Made by a program: the position numbers and the translations under genes. Positions 26,811 to 35,979 of a stretch of DNA of 64,000 nt are shown here, piece after piece. The notes under the pieces are model-generated. The model was given only the letters and a program-made list of their open reading frames with translations, did no database searches and was not told the DNA's origin. The stretch covers positions 124,001-188,000 of the forward strand of contig NZ_JPER01000005.1 of NCBI RefSeq assembly GCF_000753715.1. The letters run 5' to 3'. The stretch is from Pseudidiomarina salinarum (GTDB lineage Bacteria; Pseudomonadota; Gammaproteobacteria; Enterobacterales; Alteromonadaceae). Every line of letters begins with the position of its first letter. The first letter of the stretch is position 1.

Positions 26811-28169
26811 ATGAAACTACTTAACTGTTTAATGATCGCAGCGGCGCTGGCTATATCCACCGCACAAGCTGCACCGCAGGAACCTATTAACGTGGATCAG
26901 CTGTTACGCCAGTTGCAGCAGGGCCAGTTTGAGCAGTCGCAGGAAAACAAAGAGCGCGAGCAGCGCTTCCGGGAGCAGGCTGCCGATCAGGAGCGTCTGT
27001 TGCGGGAGGCTATTGCCGAGCGGAACCGTCTGGAGCAACTCAGCGAGCAACTGGAAACCCGGTTTGAACAAAATGAAATCGCGCTGGCGGGGCTGACGGA
27101 TACGCTGACCCAGCGGATGGGCTCGCTGCGCGAACTCTTCGGTGTGTTACAGCAGGTTACCGCCGATACCAGCAGTAAGCTCGCCAGTTCTTTTATCTCG
27201 GTTGAGTATCCGGGCCGCATCGAGAAGCTTGAGGCGCTGGCAGAGAAAATGAGTTCCGCTTCGCGGCTGGCTTCTATTGCTGATATTGAGTCGGTGTGGC
27301 TGGCTTTGCTGCAGGAAATGACAGAGTCGGGCAAGGTCACAGAGTTTACCACCCAGGTTACCCTGGCTGATGGTGAACAGGCACAACGTGAGGTGGTCCG
27401 TGTAGGGACCTTCAATATGGTTGCTGACGGCAGCTACCTTGAGCTGGTACCAGGCACTGCTACCGTAGCCGAACTGATTCGTCAGCCTGCCGGACGCTAT
27501 CAGGACACTGCTGAAACGTTGCAACAAACCGAAACTGGCCATGTCCGGTTCGGGCTTGATCCTACTGGCGGCGCGATTCTTGGCTTACTGGTGCAGGCGC
27601 CGGATTTATGGGAGCGCATCGATCAGGGCGGCACCGTTGGCTATATCGTGCTGGTGCTTGGTGCGATTGGCCTGCTGATCGCGCTGGAACGCTATATCAC
27701 CCTGACCCGGATCAACAGCAAAGTATCCAAACAGCTGAAGCAGGATCAGGCGCGGGAAGACAACCCTCTTGGCCGCGTCATGCTGGTGCAGGATAAGTAC
27801 CCGAATGCCGATACCGAAACGCTGGAGCTTAAGCTCAGCGAAGCGATTTTGCGGGAGGTTCCGGCAATTACCCGCAATCTGACTTTCATTAAGATTATCT
27901 CCGTAGTGGCCCCATTAATGGGTCTGCTTGGAACCGTGACCGGCATGATTAACACCTTCCAGGCGATTACCTTATTCGGTACCGGTGACCCGAAACTGAT
28001 GGCCGGCGGTATCTCGCAAGCACTGGTCACGACCGTGCTGGGTCTGGTGGTCGCGATTCCGATGACATTGTTATTCGCTACTTTGCATACGCGTAGCAAA
28101 AATCTGGTGCACATCCTGCAGGAACAGGCATCAGGAATCATTGCGGAGCGTTCTGAGCGAGGACACTAA
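26811..28169 (+). CDS. ttpC: TtpC-like MotA/TolQ/ExbB-family protein with periplasmic coiled coil
   Basis: A 452-residue protein: signal peptide (MKLLNCLMIAAALAISTAQA), a periplasmic coiled-coil and globular region (about 22-260), then a membrane helix (GYIVLVLGAIGLLIALERYI, about 277-296). A MotA/TolQ/ExbB domain follows, with VVAPLMGLLGTVTGMINTF (about residue 364) and TTVLGLVVAIPMTLLF. This composite form is TtpC, a fourth component required by the Vibrio TonB2 system in addition to ExbB, ExbD and TonB. The ATG is preceded by CAGGAG. The gene lies between DUF3450 and exbB with gaps of 4 and 2 bases. Confidence 0.92.
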   Translation: MKLLNCLMIAAALAISTAQAAPQEPINVDQLLRQLQQGQFEQSQENKEREQRFREQAADQERLLREAIAERNRLEQLSEQLETRFEQNEIALAGLTDTLTQRMGSLRELFGVLQQVTADTSSKLASSFISVEYPGRIEKLEALAEKMSSASRLASIADIESVWLALLQEMTESGKVTEFTTQVTLADGEQAQREVVRVGTFNMVADGSYLELVPGTATVAELIRQPAGRYQDTAETLQQTETGHVRFGLDPTGGAILGLLVQAPDLWERIDQGGTVGYIVLVLGAIGLLIALERYITLTRINSKVSKQLKQDQAREDNPLGRVMLVQDKYPNADTETLELKLSEAILREVPAITRNLTFIKIISVVAPLMGLLGTVTGMINTFQAITLFGTGDPKLMAGGISQALVTTVLGLVVAIPMTLLFATLHTRSKNLVHILQEQASGIIAERSERGH

Positions 28170-28171
28170 TC

Positions 28172-28696
28172 GTGTGGTTACTTGATATTTACGGCGCCAT
28201 TCAGGACTTCATCGAGAGCGGTGGGCAGGTGCTTTTGATTATCGGTGTACTGATTTTTGCGATGTGGCTGATGATTCTGGAGCGCATGTTCTACTACCTG
28301 CGTGGTCATCAGCAACGCAAGAAGCAGGCACTGGCCAGCTGGCGTGAACGCGAGGATAAATCTTCCTGGCAGGCTGAGCAGATTCGTTCGGCCATGATTT
28401 CACGGGTTTATCTGGCGCTGCGCGGCAACTTGCCGGTATTGCAGGCGCTGGTTGCGTTATGCCCGCTACTGGGTCTGATGGGCACAGTAACAGGCATGAT
28501 TGAGGTGTTTGATGTGATGGCCATATCAGGCACCGGCAACGTGCGTTCAATGGCGGCCGGGGTGTCGAAAGCGACCATACCGACTATGGCAGGAATGGTT
28601 GGTGCCTTGTCTGGTGTATTTGCGGCAACCTGGCTGCAACGGGCTTCTCGTCGTGAACGGATGAAACTTGAAGATCGCATGTTGCTTGAACATTAA
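28172..28696 (+). CDS. exbB: ExbB-type proton channel subunit (TonB2 type)
   Basis: A 174-residue short ExbB with three predicted membrane helices: residues about 18-38 (GQVLLIIGVLIFAMWLMILE), then the pair in the conserved domain LCPLLGLMGTVTGMIEVFDV and KATIPTMAGMVGALSGVFAA. It forms the pentameric channel that, with ExbD, turns the proton gradient into force on TonB. The short form without a long N-terminal tail is typical of TonB2 systems. Translation starts at a GTG (28172) with GAGG upstream; the gap to ttpC is 2 bases. Confidence 0.93.
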   Translation: MWLLDIYGAIQDFIESGGQVLLIIGVLIFAMWLMILERMFYYLRGHQQRKKQALASWREREDKSSWQAEQIRSAMISRVYLALRGNLPVLQALVALCPLLGLMGTVTGMIEVFDVMAISGTGNVRSMAAGVSKATIPTMAGMVGALSGVFAATWLQRASRRERMKLEDRMLLEH

Positions 28697-28714
28697 CCGA
28701 GGCGGTTACCCGAT

Positions 28715-29125
28715 ATGAAACAACATTTTGCTAATTTAATCGAAGAAGAAGATGCGCAGATCGATATGACCCCCATGCTGGATGTGGTGTTTATTATGCT
28801 GATCTTCTTTATCGTTACGGCCAGCTTTGTTAAAGAGTCCGGCATAGACGTAAACCGGCCCGAAGCGGCAACGGCGGTGCAGAAGGACCGCGCTAACATT
28901 CTGGTTGCCATCAGTGCTAAGGGTGAAATCTGGATCAATAAACGCCAGGTTGATGCCCGTGCGGTACAGGCGAACATTGCCCGCCTCTATGCCGAGAACC
29001 CGCAGGGTTCAGTGGTCATCCAGGCCGACCGTAAAGCAACCACCGACACCTTAATCAAGGTGATGGACGCAGCCCGTGCTGCCGGCGTCTATGACGTTTC
29101 CATCGCCACCGAGGAAGGCAGCTGA
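28715..29125 (+). CDS. exbD: ExbD biopolymer transport protein
   Basis: A 136-residue ExbD/TolR-family protein: cytoplasmic N-terminus, one membrane helix with the essential aspartate in DMTPMLDVVFIMLIFF (Asp23), and a periplasmic domain with VVIQADRKATTDTLIKVMDAARAAGV. The charged residue sits inside the ExbB channel and carries protons. The stop codon overlaps the tonB start by one base (TGATG), a sign of translational coupling. It is the fourth gene of the Pho-box operon. Confidence 0.95.
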   Translation: MKQHFANLIEEEDAQIDMTPMLDVVFIMLIFFIVTASFVKESGIDVNRPEAATAVQKDRANILVAISAKGEIWINKRQVDARAVQANIARLYAENPQGSVVIQADRKATTDTLIKVMDAARAAGVYDVSIATEEGS

Positions 29126-29733
29126 TGATGCGTTTTCTGGCCGCTTTACTGCTTGCGCTGTTAGTGACTCTGGGGCTGTTTTACCTGATGCAGTCGCTGA
29201 TTACTGGCGGTGAGGGGGCGGTATCCGAACCGCCGCGAGGGAGTGTACTTGATTTTGTCCGCATCAAGCCGGACGAATCGGTACAGGAAAAAGAACGTAA
29301 GCCGCCGCGTCCGCCAGAGCCGGAACAGCCGCCCCCTGACTTACCGCAACCGCAAATGGACTCTGTGGATGCCGAACAGACTGACAGCGGATTCGACTTC
29401 AGCACACAGGTTTCTGCAGACAGCCAGTTAAGCGGTGGCTTAGGCCTTGATACCAGTGACGGTGAATACCTGCCGATCGTCAAAGTGCAGGCGGTTTATC
29501 CCCGGCGTGCCATGCAGCGGGGTATCGAAGGCTATGTGGTAGTCGAATTCACTGTCACCCGCAGTGGTACCGTGCGCGACCCACGGGTGGTAGAGGCCGA
29601 GCCAGAAGGTATTTTTAATCAGGCAGCCATGGATGCGGTACTGAAGTTCAAATATAAGCCGCGGGTAATAGACGGCGAGCCGGTTGAAGTAGAAGGCGTA
29701 CGGAACCGTATGACGTTTGAGATGGGAGACTGA
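29125..29733 (+). CDS. tonB: Energy transducer TonB (TonB2 type)
   Basis: A 202-residue TonB with an N-terminal membrane anchor (residues about 2-22) and a Pro/Glu-rich periplasmic spacer (about 52-78, many PP and PEP steps). A C-terminal TonB domain is also present: AVYPRRAMQRGIEGYVVVEF, then AAMDAVLKFKYKPRVIDG. The domain pulls open the plug of TonB-dependent receptors. The spacer is short, as usual for TonB2-class proteins, whose TtpC partner may help to span the periplasm. Two TonB receptors with Pho boxes are in this window and are natural clients, although this is inference. Confidence 0.94.
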   Translation: MMRFLAALLLALLVTLGLFYLMQSLITGGEGAVSEPPRGSVLDFVRIKPDESVQEKERKPPRPPEPEQPPPDLPQPQMDSVDAEQTDSGFDFSTQVSADSQLSGGLGLDTSDGEYLPIVKVQAVYPRRAMQRGIEGYVVVEFTVTRSGTVRDPRVVEAEPEGIFNQAAMDAVLKFKYKPRVIDGEPVEVEGVRNRMTFEMGD

Positions 29734-29735
29734 CC

Positions 29736-30995
29736 ATGATAGTACGAATTTTACTGGTACTGATGCTGGCTCTGGGCATGCAAAGCGATCTGCTGGCGCA
29801 GGATACCAAGCGCACGCCTGCGTTACGCGAGCAGGTTTACAGTCAGCTGGCGCTGGCGCAGGAGCTGGCCGATAACGGCGATGTTCAGGCGGGCCTGAAG
29901 GCGCTCAATAATGTTGAGAGCAAGCTCGGCAGTATGAACAGCTACGAACGTGCCATGCTCTGGAACTTCTACGGCTTTATGCATTACAGCCAGGATAATA
30001 TCGACAAGGCGGTCGATTATTTCGCGCGGGTTGTGGCAGAAGATCCGATCCCAAACTCACTGCGCCAGAATACCCTTTATAGCCTGGCGCAGCTGGCGCT
30101 GGGGCAGGGCGACTATCAGGCGGTGCTGAGCTATCTGGACCAGTGGCAACAGCTGGCAGGTGATGAACAGCAGAGTAAGGCACTGCTGCTAAAAGCGCAG
30201 GCCTTGTATCAGAGCGAGCAGTATCAGCCCGCGCTGAGCGCCATCTCAGAAGCTATTAAGCAAGTTGAAGCGCAGCAGCAGATAGCCGACGAAAACTGGT
30301 ATGTATTGCAGCGCGCCATCTATTTTGAACTGGGCCAGACCCAAAAGATTGCCGATTTACTCGAAAAAATGGTCGGTTACTTCAATAAACCAGAATACTG
30401 GACCCAGCTAGCCGGCGTTTATGGTCAGCTTGGCGAGAGTAAAAAGCAGTTGGCGGTGCTGGCGGCGGCTCATCAGCAAGGCTATCTGACCCGCGAGCAG
30501 GATATTATGAGCCTCGCAGAAAGCTATTTTTTCAGTGATGTGCCTTATCAGGCGGCACTGGTGTTAGAAAAAGCCTTGGCCAACGAACAGGTAACCGCCA
30601 CCCCGCGCGCTTTAAAAATGCTTGCCCAAAGCTGGGTCGCCGCGCGGGAGATTGACGAAGCTGTCGTGGCTTTAGCCAGGGCGGCCGAATTCAGTGATGA
30701 CGGCGAACTTGATGCGCAGCGGGCCCAGGTATTGCTTAGTGCGGATCGCAATGACGAAGCAGCTGAAGCGGCGCGCACGGCACTGAAAAAAGGTGGCCTG
30801 AAACAGCCTGGCACTATGTATCTGTTAATCGGCATGGCAGAACTGAACCAGGAAAACTTCAACGAGGCACTACAGGCATTCAGCCGGGCGCAGGAATTCG
30901 ATGATGTGAAGAAGCCAGCGGCGCAGTGGCATCGCTACGCAGAAGCCGAGCAGGAGCAAGCTGAACGCCTGGCTGACCTTAAAGCGTCATCTTAG
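29736..30995 (+). CDS. TPR-repeat periplasmic protein at the end of the TonB operon
   Basis: A 419-residue protein with a signal peptide (MIVRILLVLMLALGMQSDLLAQ) and tetratricopeptide-like helical repeats through its length, for example NFYGFMHYSQDNIDKAVDYFARV (near residue 69) and TMYLLIGMAELNQENFNEALQAF (near residue 356). Such a TPR gene regularly ends DUF3450-ttpC-exbB-exbD-tonB operons; its function is not established, though a scaffold role in the periplasm is plausible. It starts 2 bases after tonB. Its stop codon lies within the Pho half-site array of the porin gene. Confidence 0.88.
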   Translation: MIVRILLVLMLALGMQSDLLAQDTKRTPALREQVYSQLALAQELADNGDVQAGLKALNNVESKLGSMNSYERAMLWNFYGFMHYSQDNIDKAVDYFARVVAEDPIPNSLRQNTLYSLAQLALGQGDYQAVLSYLDQWQQLAGDEQQSKALLLKAQALYQSEQYQPALSAISEAIKQVEAQQQIADENWYVLQRAIYFELGQTQKIADLLEKMVGYFNKPEYWTQLAGVYGQLGESKKQLAVLAAAHQQGYLTREQDIMSLAESYFFSDVPYQAALVLEKALANEQVTATPRALKMLAQSWVAAREIDEAVVALARAAEFSDDGELDAQRAQVLLSADRNDEAAEAARTALKKGGLKQPGTMYLLIGMAELNQENFNEALQAFSRAQEFDDVKKPAAQWHRYAEAEQEQAERLADLKASS

Positions 30996-31082
30996 CGTCA
31001 TGCGAGCGTCATAAAAAAGCATAAAAAAGTTCATTTAGTCATGAAATTGTCATATTTCTGACATAACATACGCAGCCATAGA
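30984..31082 (+). promoter_or_regulatory. Compound Pho half-site array upstream of the porin
   Basis: Three GCGTCAT copies at 30984, 30995 and 31006 are followed in the same 11-base phase by the weaker AAGCATA (31017) and AGTTCAT (31028). A second, better pair, TTGTCAT (31047) and CTGACAT (31058), is out of phase by three bases. The -10 is less clear than at the other sites: CATAGA at 31077-31082 is 12 bases after the last half-site, and TATAGT at 31093 is further away. The clustering strongly suggests PhoB binding; the exact promoter is uncertain. Confidence 0.75.
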
Positions 31083-31149
31083 GGGGATCGCCTATAGTTG
31101 GTGAATTCATCTCTTACCGACTCGAACCTGATAATCGGATGGCAACATT

Positions 31150-32100
31150 ATGGCAGCTTTTATGACTAAAACTTTATTTATTCCGCTGGCGGTTTCCGCC
31201 CTGGCATTTACCGCTACAGCTGGCGCAGCTGAAGACGAAACCTTTTCGTTTGATTTTTACGGAAAGCTGAACCTGTCCCTGCAGAGCAGTGATGATGGGG
31301 ATGGTAGTGAAGGTGAGCTGGTCAGTAATGCCTCCCGGGTAGGGATCAAGGGCGGCGCTCAGCTTAATTCATATATTGAAGCTATCTATCAGCTTGAATG
31401 GCAGGTAGATGTTGATGATCTTGGTGGTAGTGACAACCTGAGCCCGCGTAACCAATATGTTGGCTTGCGTGGTAACTTCGGTGAAATCACTATGGGTCGC
31501 CGCGATACCGTGCTGAAAACCCTGCAGGGCAACATCGATCTGTTTAGTGACTACGAGGGTGATATTAAGGCCATTTTCGCCGGTGAGAACCGGACCAAAA
31601 ACACGGTTTCTTATTACTCGCCTGGTTTTAATGAGTTCCGTGTTGCGGCCAGCTATATCCTGAGCGAAGACGACATGGTCGATGACGGTGTTTCACTGGC
31701 CGTCACTTATGGTGATGACGATTTAAAACGTACCAACTTCTATCTTGGCGCGGCCATGGATTCAGAAGTGCAGGGTTACGACAGCGAGCGCTTCGTTGCC
31801 TCCACCCGGTTTGAAAAGACCGTGGTAGGCCTGATGTACCAGCAACAGGAACGCGTTGACGGTACCGCCGAAGCGGATGGCTACGTGGTAAGCGCGAAGC
31901 ATCCGGTGGGTAACTTCACCTATAAAGTTCAGTACCAGATGATGGACTTTACCGATGGCGACGAGAACTCCATCGCTGCCGGTGTGGACTACAAACTGGG
32001 CAAAAATACCAAGGTATTTGGCTGGTACACCGGTCGTGATCTGGACAACATCGACGTTGAACAGCGCTACTTCGCAATCGGCCTGGAACATAAGTTTTAA
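31150..32100 (+). CDS. General porin (Gram-negative porin family), Pho-controlled
   Basis: A 316-residue porin: signal peptide (ending about GAAE), then a 16-strand-type barrel starting FSFDFYGKLNLSLQ, with SRVGIKGGAQLNSYIEAIYQLEW, NQYVGLRGNFGEITMGRRDTV and the C-terminal aromatic FAIGLEHKF that ends with phenylalanine, as the assembly machinery requires. The protein is acidic, so it is not evidently an anion-selective PhoE-type pore, but the upstream Pho half-site array suggests it is made in phosphate starvation. The first ATG (31150) and a second (31162) both leave a working signal peptide; neither has a good ribosome site. Confidence 0.88.
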   Translation: MAAFMTKTLFIPLAVSALAFTATAGAAEDETFSFDFYGKLNLSLQSSDDGDGSEGELVSNASRVGIKGGAQLNSYIEAIYQLEWQVDVDDLGGSDNLSPRNQYVGLRGNFGEITMGRRDTVLKTLQGNIDLFSDYEGDIKAIFAGENRTKNTVSYYSPGFNEFRVAASYILSEDDMVDDGVSLAVTYGDDDLKRTNFYLGAAMDSEVQGYDSERFVASTRFEKTVVGLMYQQQERVDGTAEADGYVVSAKHPVGNFTYKVQYQMMDFTDGDENSIAAGVDYKLGKNTKVFGWYTGRDLDNIDVEQRYFAIGLEHKF

Positions 32101-32153
32101 GTCTTAATACGAACAGAGTAGACTATCGCCATACTTCATAAAACAGATGAAAT

Positions 32154-33083
32154 ATGGCGAATTTTTTCCTGATTGCCGGCTACTTAGTTATTGGCTTGCT
32201 ACTGCAGCGTAGCCGGCAGTTTCCCCAGAATACCGGACAGGTACTTAATGCCTACGTGATTTACGTAGCCTTGCCCGCGGTTATTCTTCAAAAAATCCCC
32301 TTACTCGAACTGTCTTCAGAATTGCTGGTACCGGCGCTGACGCCATGGCTGCTGCTGTTCCTGACTATCCCGGTTATTCTCTGGTTAGCCTGTCGTTATA
32401 ACTGGTCGCGGACCACGACCGGCGCCATGTTAATCGTGGTGCCACTGGGCAATACCTCCTTTGTCGGTTTTCCGATGATTGAAGCTTTTTTTGGTGCTGA
32501 CGGCATTCCCTATGCGCTGCTGTACGATCAGCTCGGTTCATTTTTGATTTTGTCGATCTATGCCAGTATTGTCGCCGCTGTTTACTCACATGATCCGGGC
32601 GGGCAAACCGCGAAGCCCTCGGCAAAAGCCCTGGCTATGCGTATTGTCCGGTTTCCGCCGTTCATCGCCTTGCTGTTAGCGCTGGCATTGCGGGCAGTGG
32701 ATTATCCTACACTGCTGGATAACTTTATTGATTCGCTGGCGGTGACGCTGGTACCGGTGATTATGGTTGCGGTTGGTTTTCAGCTGAAACTGCGGTTGCC
32801 GCAGGAAGATCGTAAGCCTTTGTATTTTGCGCTACTGATTAAGTTAGTGCTTACACCGCTGGTCGCGCTCGGTATTTTGTATGGCTTCGGGATCGACCAG
32901 CTGGTGGTTCAGGTCACCATTCTGGAGGCCGCTATGCCTGCGATGATTTCCGCTGGCGCGCTGGCCATTATGGCTGGGTTAGCGCCGACATTGTCGGCGG
33001 CTATCGTGGGATACGGCGTGATCAGCTGTTTTATTACGCTGCCGTTATGGTACTGGCTGCTGCAGTGGTTAAGCGGCGCCTAA
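32154..33083 (+). CDS. AEC family transporter
   Basis: A 309-residue membrane protein with about ten helices in two repeats, each with the kind of broken helix seen in the auxin-efflux-carrier (AEC) family: LNAYVIYVALPAVILQKIP near residue 29 and VTILEAAMPAMISAGALAIM near residue 254. Bacterial members include malonate, malate and other small-acid carriers; the substrate cannot be told here. The gene stands between the porin and convergent xseA, and its last four bases overlap the end of xseA. Weak -10-like sequences (TAGACT, CATACT) lie in the 53-base gap upstream. Confidence 0.85.
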   Translation: MANFFLIAGYLVIGLLLQRSRQFPQNTGQVLNAYVIYVALPAVILQKIPLLELSSELLVPALTPWLLLFLTIPVILWLACRYNWSRTTTGAMLIVVPLGNTSFVGFPMIEAFFGADGIPYALLYDQLGSFLILSIYASIVAAVYSHDPGGQTAKPSAKALAMRIVRFPPFIALLLALALRAVDYPTLLDNFIDSLAVTLVPVIMVAVGFQLKLRLPQEDRKPLYFALLIKLVLTPLVALGILYGFGIDQLVVQVTILEAAMPAMISAGALAIMAGLAPTLSAAIVGYGVISCFITLPLWYWLLQWLSGA

Positions 33084-34405
33084 CCAGATTTTTTCGCGAC
33101 AAACTCGCCTTTGGCGACCCGTACACTAAATTCCTGGCCACTATTAAGTTGGGCCGGGTCACGGATCACTTTACCGTCCTCCGTCTGCACCACCGCATAG
33201 CCCCGCTCAATCGTTTGTAACGGGCTCACCAGATGCAACTCCTGACTGGCGGCACGATAGCGCTGGCGCTGATCTTTAACCAGATTGATGATGGCCTGTT
33301 GAAGCCGTTGTCTGACCTGACTCAGTTGCTGCCGGGCTATGGGTAAGCGGCGTTGTGGATGGATAGTGAGCAGGCGCTGCTGTTGATGAGCCTGCAAGCG
33401 GTTGCGCTGGTCGATGATCCGTTTCATCGCCCCTTCAATGCGCAATTGCAACTCGTCCAGGCGCTGGCCGTTTTGCTGTAATTGTCGCTGCGGATCCTGT
33501 TGCTGCAGCCGGCCCTGGATATAACCAAGACGTTGTTGCAGTTGCCGCTGCTGGCGCAGCCACAGTTGATTCAGCCGGTGTTCTAAATGACTGATGCGCT
33601 GCAGATTTTCCCGCTGATCGCGGCTGATGAGTTCAGCCGCCGCTGATGGGGTTGGCGCCCGTACGTCTGCGACATAGTCACAGATAGTAAAGTCTGTTTC
33701 ATGACCAACGGCACTGATGGTAGGCAGCGGACAGCTATGCAGTGCATAGGCGAGCTGCTCGTCGTTGAAGCACCAGAGGTCTTCCAGCGAGCCGCCACCA
33801 CGAGCCAGGATCAGCACATCCACTTCATTGCGGGTAATTGCCCGTTGCAACATATTGAGCAGCTCGCCGGTGGCGCTTTGCCCCTGCACCGAACTGGGGT
33901 AAATCACCACTTCGATAGCCGGGTCCCGCCGTTTGAGTACGGCCAGGATGTCGCGCACAGCGGCACCCGTTGGTGATGTGATCACCCCGACTTTGCGAAT
34001 GTTTTCCGGTAGCGGTTGTTTGAGGGCCGGGTCAAACAGCCCGGCCAGTTGCAGCTTCTGCTTGAGCTGCTCGTAGCGCTGCTGAAGCAAGCCCGCGCCG
34101 GCATCTTCCATGTGCTCGATAATCAGCTGGTAGTCGCCGCGGGGCTCATACACCGTCAGTTTGGCCCGCACCAAAACCTGCATGCCGTGCTGTGGCCGAA
34201 TTTTTACCCGCTGATTGGCATTGCGGAACATGGCTGCTTTGATTTGCGCCCGCTCATCTTTGAGGGTGAAATACCAGTGACCAGAGCCTGGCGCGGCGAA
34301 GTTTGAAATTTCGCCAACCAGCCAGATTGAGCCAAAGCCTTGCTCCAGAACCTGGCGTACCTCGGCATTAAGCGAGGCCACACTAAAAACATGCGGTTGC
34401 TGCAT
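33080..34405 (-). CDS. xseA: Exodeoxyribonuclease VII large subunit
   Basis: A 441-residue nuclease subunit (E. coli 456). An N-terminal OB-fold domain (VASLNAEVRQVLEQGFGSIWLVGEISNF, given as two adjoining blocks, then SGHWYFTLKD) binds single-stranded DNA. The catalytic domain shows GVITSPTGAAVRDIL (about residue 139), ILARGGGSLEDLWCFND and SAVGHETDFTICDYVADVRAPTPSAAAEL. A long Gln/Arg-rich coiled-coil region (about 265-390) binds XseB, whose gene is at 12318-12563. It is divergent from guaB with 98 bases between, as in many gammaproteobacteria. Confidence 0.97.
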   Translation of the reverse strand: MQQPHVFSVASLNAEVRQVLEQGFGSIWLVGEISNFAAPGSGHWYFTLKDERAQIKAAMFRNANQRVKIRPQHGMQVLVRAKLTVYEPRGDYQLIIEHMEDAGAGLLQQRYEQLKQKLQLAGLFDPALKQPLPENIRKVGVITSPTGAAVRDILAVLKRRDPAIEVVIYPSSVQGQSATGELLNMLQRAITRNEVDVLILARGGGSLEDLWCFNDEQLAYALHSCPLPTISAVGHETDFTICDYVADVRAPTPSAAAELISRDQRENLQRISHLEHRLNQLWLRQQRQLQQRLGYIQGRLQQQDPQRQLQQNGQRLDELQLRIEGAMKRIIDQRNRLQAHQQQRLLTIHPQRRLPIARQQLSQVRQRLQQAIINLVKDQRQRYRAASQELHLVSPLQTIERGYAVVQTEDGKVIRDPAQLNSGQEFSVRVAKGEFVAKKSG

Positions 34406-34437
34406 TTCGCTGACCCTGTGGAAAAGTAAAAAATCAG

Positions 34438-34466
34438 TTTACTGAAAAGCCGTTTAGGAGTAAAAT
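34438..34466 (+). promoter_or_regulatory. Sigma-70 promoter for guaBA
   Basis: TTTACT (34438-34443, 4/6) and TAAAAT (34461-34466, 5/6) are separated by 17 bases and lie 37 bases before the guaB start. No PurR-like operator is recognisable. Confidence 0.62.
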
Positions 34467-34503
34467 CTGCCCGCAACATAAAGCCAGTCAGTGAGATGTT
34501 GCC

Positions 34504-35973
34504 ATGCTACGAATTGCCCAAGAAGCCCTTACCTTTGATGACGTTCTGCTCGTCCCCGGTCACTCTACCGTTTTGCCCCATACTGCGGATTTAAAAACCC
34601 GTCTGACGCGGACTATTGAGCTAAATATCCCGATGGTGTCGGCGGCCATGGACACGGTCACCGAAGCGAATTCTGCGATTGCTCTGGCCCAGGAAGGCGG
34701 CCTCGGTTTCATACATAAAAATATGACCATCGCTGAGCAAGCAGCTCACGTTCGACGGGTAAAAAAATACGAAAGTGGCGTGGTCTCTGACCCGGTAACG
34801 GTGTCGCCGCAGACCACCCTTGGCGAAATTCGCGGCCTGGCAATGGAACACGGCTTCCACGGCTTCCCGGTGGTTGAGTCCAACGGCGAACTGGTTGGCA
34901 TTATTACCGGCCGTGACACACGCGCTGAGCGCGATGACAGCAAGCAGGTCAGTAGCCTGATGACGGCGAAAGATCGCCTTATCACCGTAAAAGAAAACGC
35001 TGGTAGTGAAGAGATCCTCGGACTGATGCACGAGCACCGTATTGAGAAGATACTGGTGGTGGATGACAATTTCCACCTGCGTGGCATGATCACCCTGAAA
35101 GATTTCACCAAAGCTGAAAATAAACCCAACGCCTGTAAAGACGAGTTGGGCCGGCTGCGGGTTGGTGCTGCAGTAGGTGTTGGTCCCGGCACTGATGAAC
35201 GCATTGATGCACTGGTGGAAGCCGGGGTTGATGTATTGCTGATTGATACCTCTCATGGCCATTCACAAGGGGTACTGGACCGCGTGATGTGGGCTCGCAA
35301 AAATTATCCTGATTTACAAATCATTGCCGGCAACGTTGCCACCGGCGCCGGCGCCAAAGCGCTTGCTGACGCTGGCGTCGATGCCGTTAAAGTGGGAATC
35401 GGCCCGGGCTCTATCTGTACGACCCGCATTGTCACAGGTTGTGGTGTACCGCAGATTACCGCAATAAGCGATGCCGTTGATGCATTAAAAGGCACCAACA
35501 TTCCGGTTATTGCCGACGGTGGTATCCGCTTCTCGGGCGACATCGCCAAAGCCATTGCCGCTGGTGCGGATTGTGTGATGGTTGGCAGCATGCTGGCCGG
35601 TACCGAAGAGTCCCCTGGTGAGGTTGAGCTGTACCAGGGCCGTTATTATAAATCCTACCGCGGCATGGGCAGCCTGGGCGCGATGAATCAGCGCCACGGC
35701 TCGTCTGACCGTTATTTTCAGGCCACCAACGAAGCCGACAAGCTGGTACCAGAAGGTATTGAGGGCCGGGTTGCCTATAAAGGGCCGGTGGCGGCAATTA
35801 TTCACCAGCAGATGGGCGGATTGCGTTCAGCCATGGGCTTAACGGGCTGCGCGACCATTAAAGAAATGCGCACCAAGCCACAGTTCGTCAAAGTCACCGC
35901 GGCGGGCATGGGTGAATCCCATGTACACGACGTGCAAATTACCAAAGAAGCACCTAATTACCGGATGGGCTAA
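34504..35973 (+). CDS. guaB: IMP dehydrogenase
   Basis: A 489-residue enzyme (E. coli 488) that oxidises IMP to XMP with NAD, the committed step to GMP. The barrel begins [17 protein letters not shown]; a pair of CBS domains is inserted at about 90-205 ([19 protein letters not shown]). The catalytic loop GPGSICTTR has Cys305, the flap is [10 protein letters not shown], and [12 protein letters not shown] is near the end. The gene has its own promoter and is followed after 6 bases by guaA, giving the standard guaBA operon for GMP synthesis. Confidence 0.98.
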   Translation: MLRIAQEALTFDDVLLVPGHSTVLPHTADLKTRLTRTIELNIPMVSAAMDTVTEANSAIALAQEGGLGFIHKNMTIAEQAAHVRRVKKYESGVVSDPVTVSPQTTLGEIRGLAMEHGFHGFPVVESNGELVGIITGRDTRAERDDSKQVSSLMTAKDRLITVKENAGSEEILGLMHEHRIEKILVVDDNFHLRGMITLKDFTKAENKPNACKDELGRLRVGAAVGVGPGTDERIDALVEAGVDVLLIDTSHGHSQGVLDRVMWARKNYPDLQIIAGNVATGAGAKALADAGVDAVKVGIGPGSICTTRIVTGCGVPQITAISDAVDALKGTNIPVIADGGIRFSGDIAKAIAAGADCVMVGSMLAGTEESPGEVELYQGRYYKSYRGMGSLGAMNQRHGSSDRYFQATNEADKLVPEGIEGRVAYKGPVAAIIHQQMGGLRSAMGLTGCATIKEMRTKPQFVKVTAAGMGESHVHDVQITKEAPNYRMG

Positions 35974-35979
35974 GCCGAC

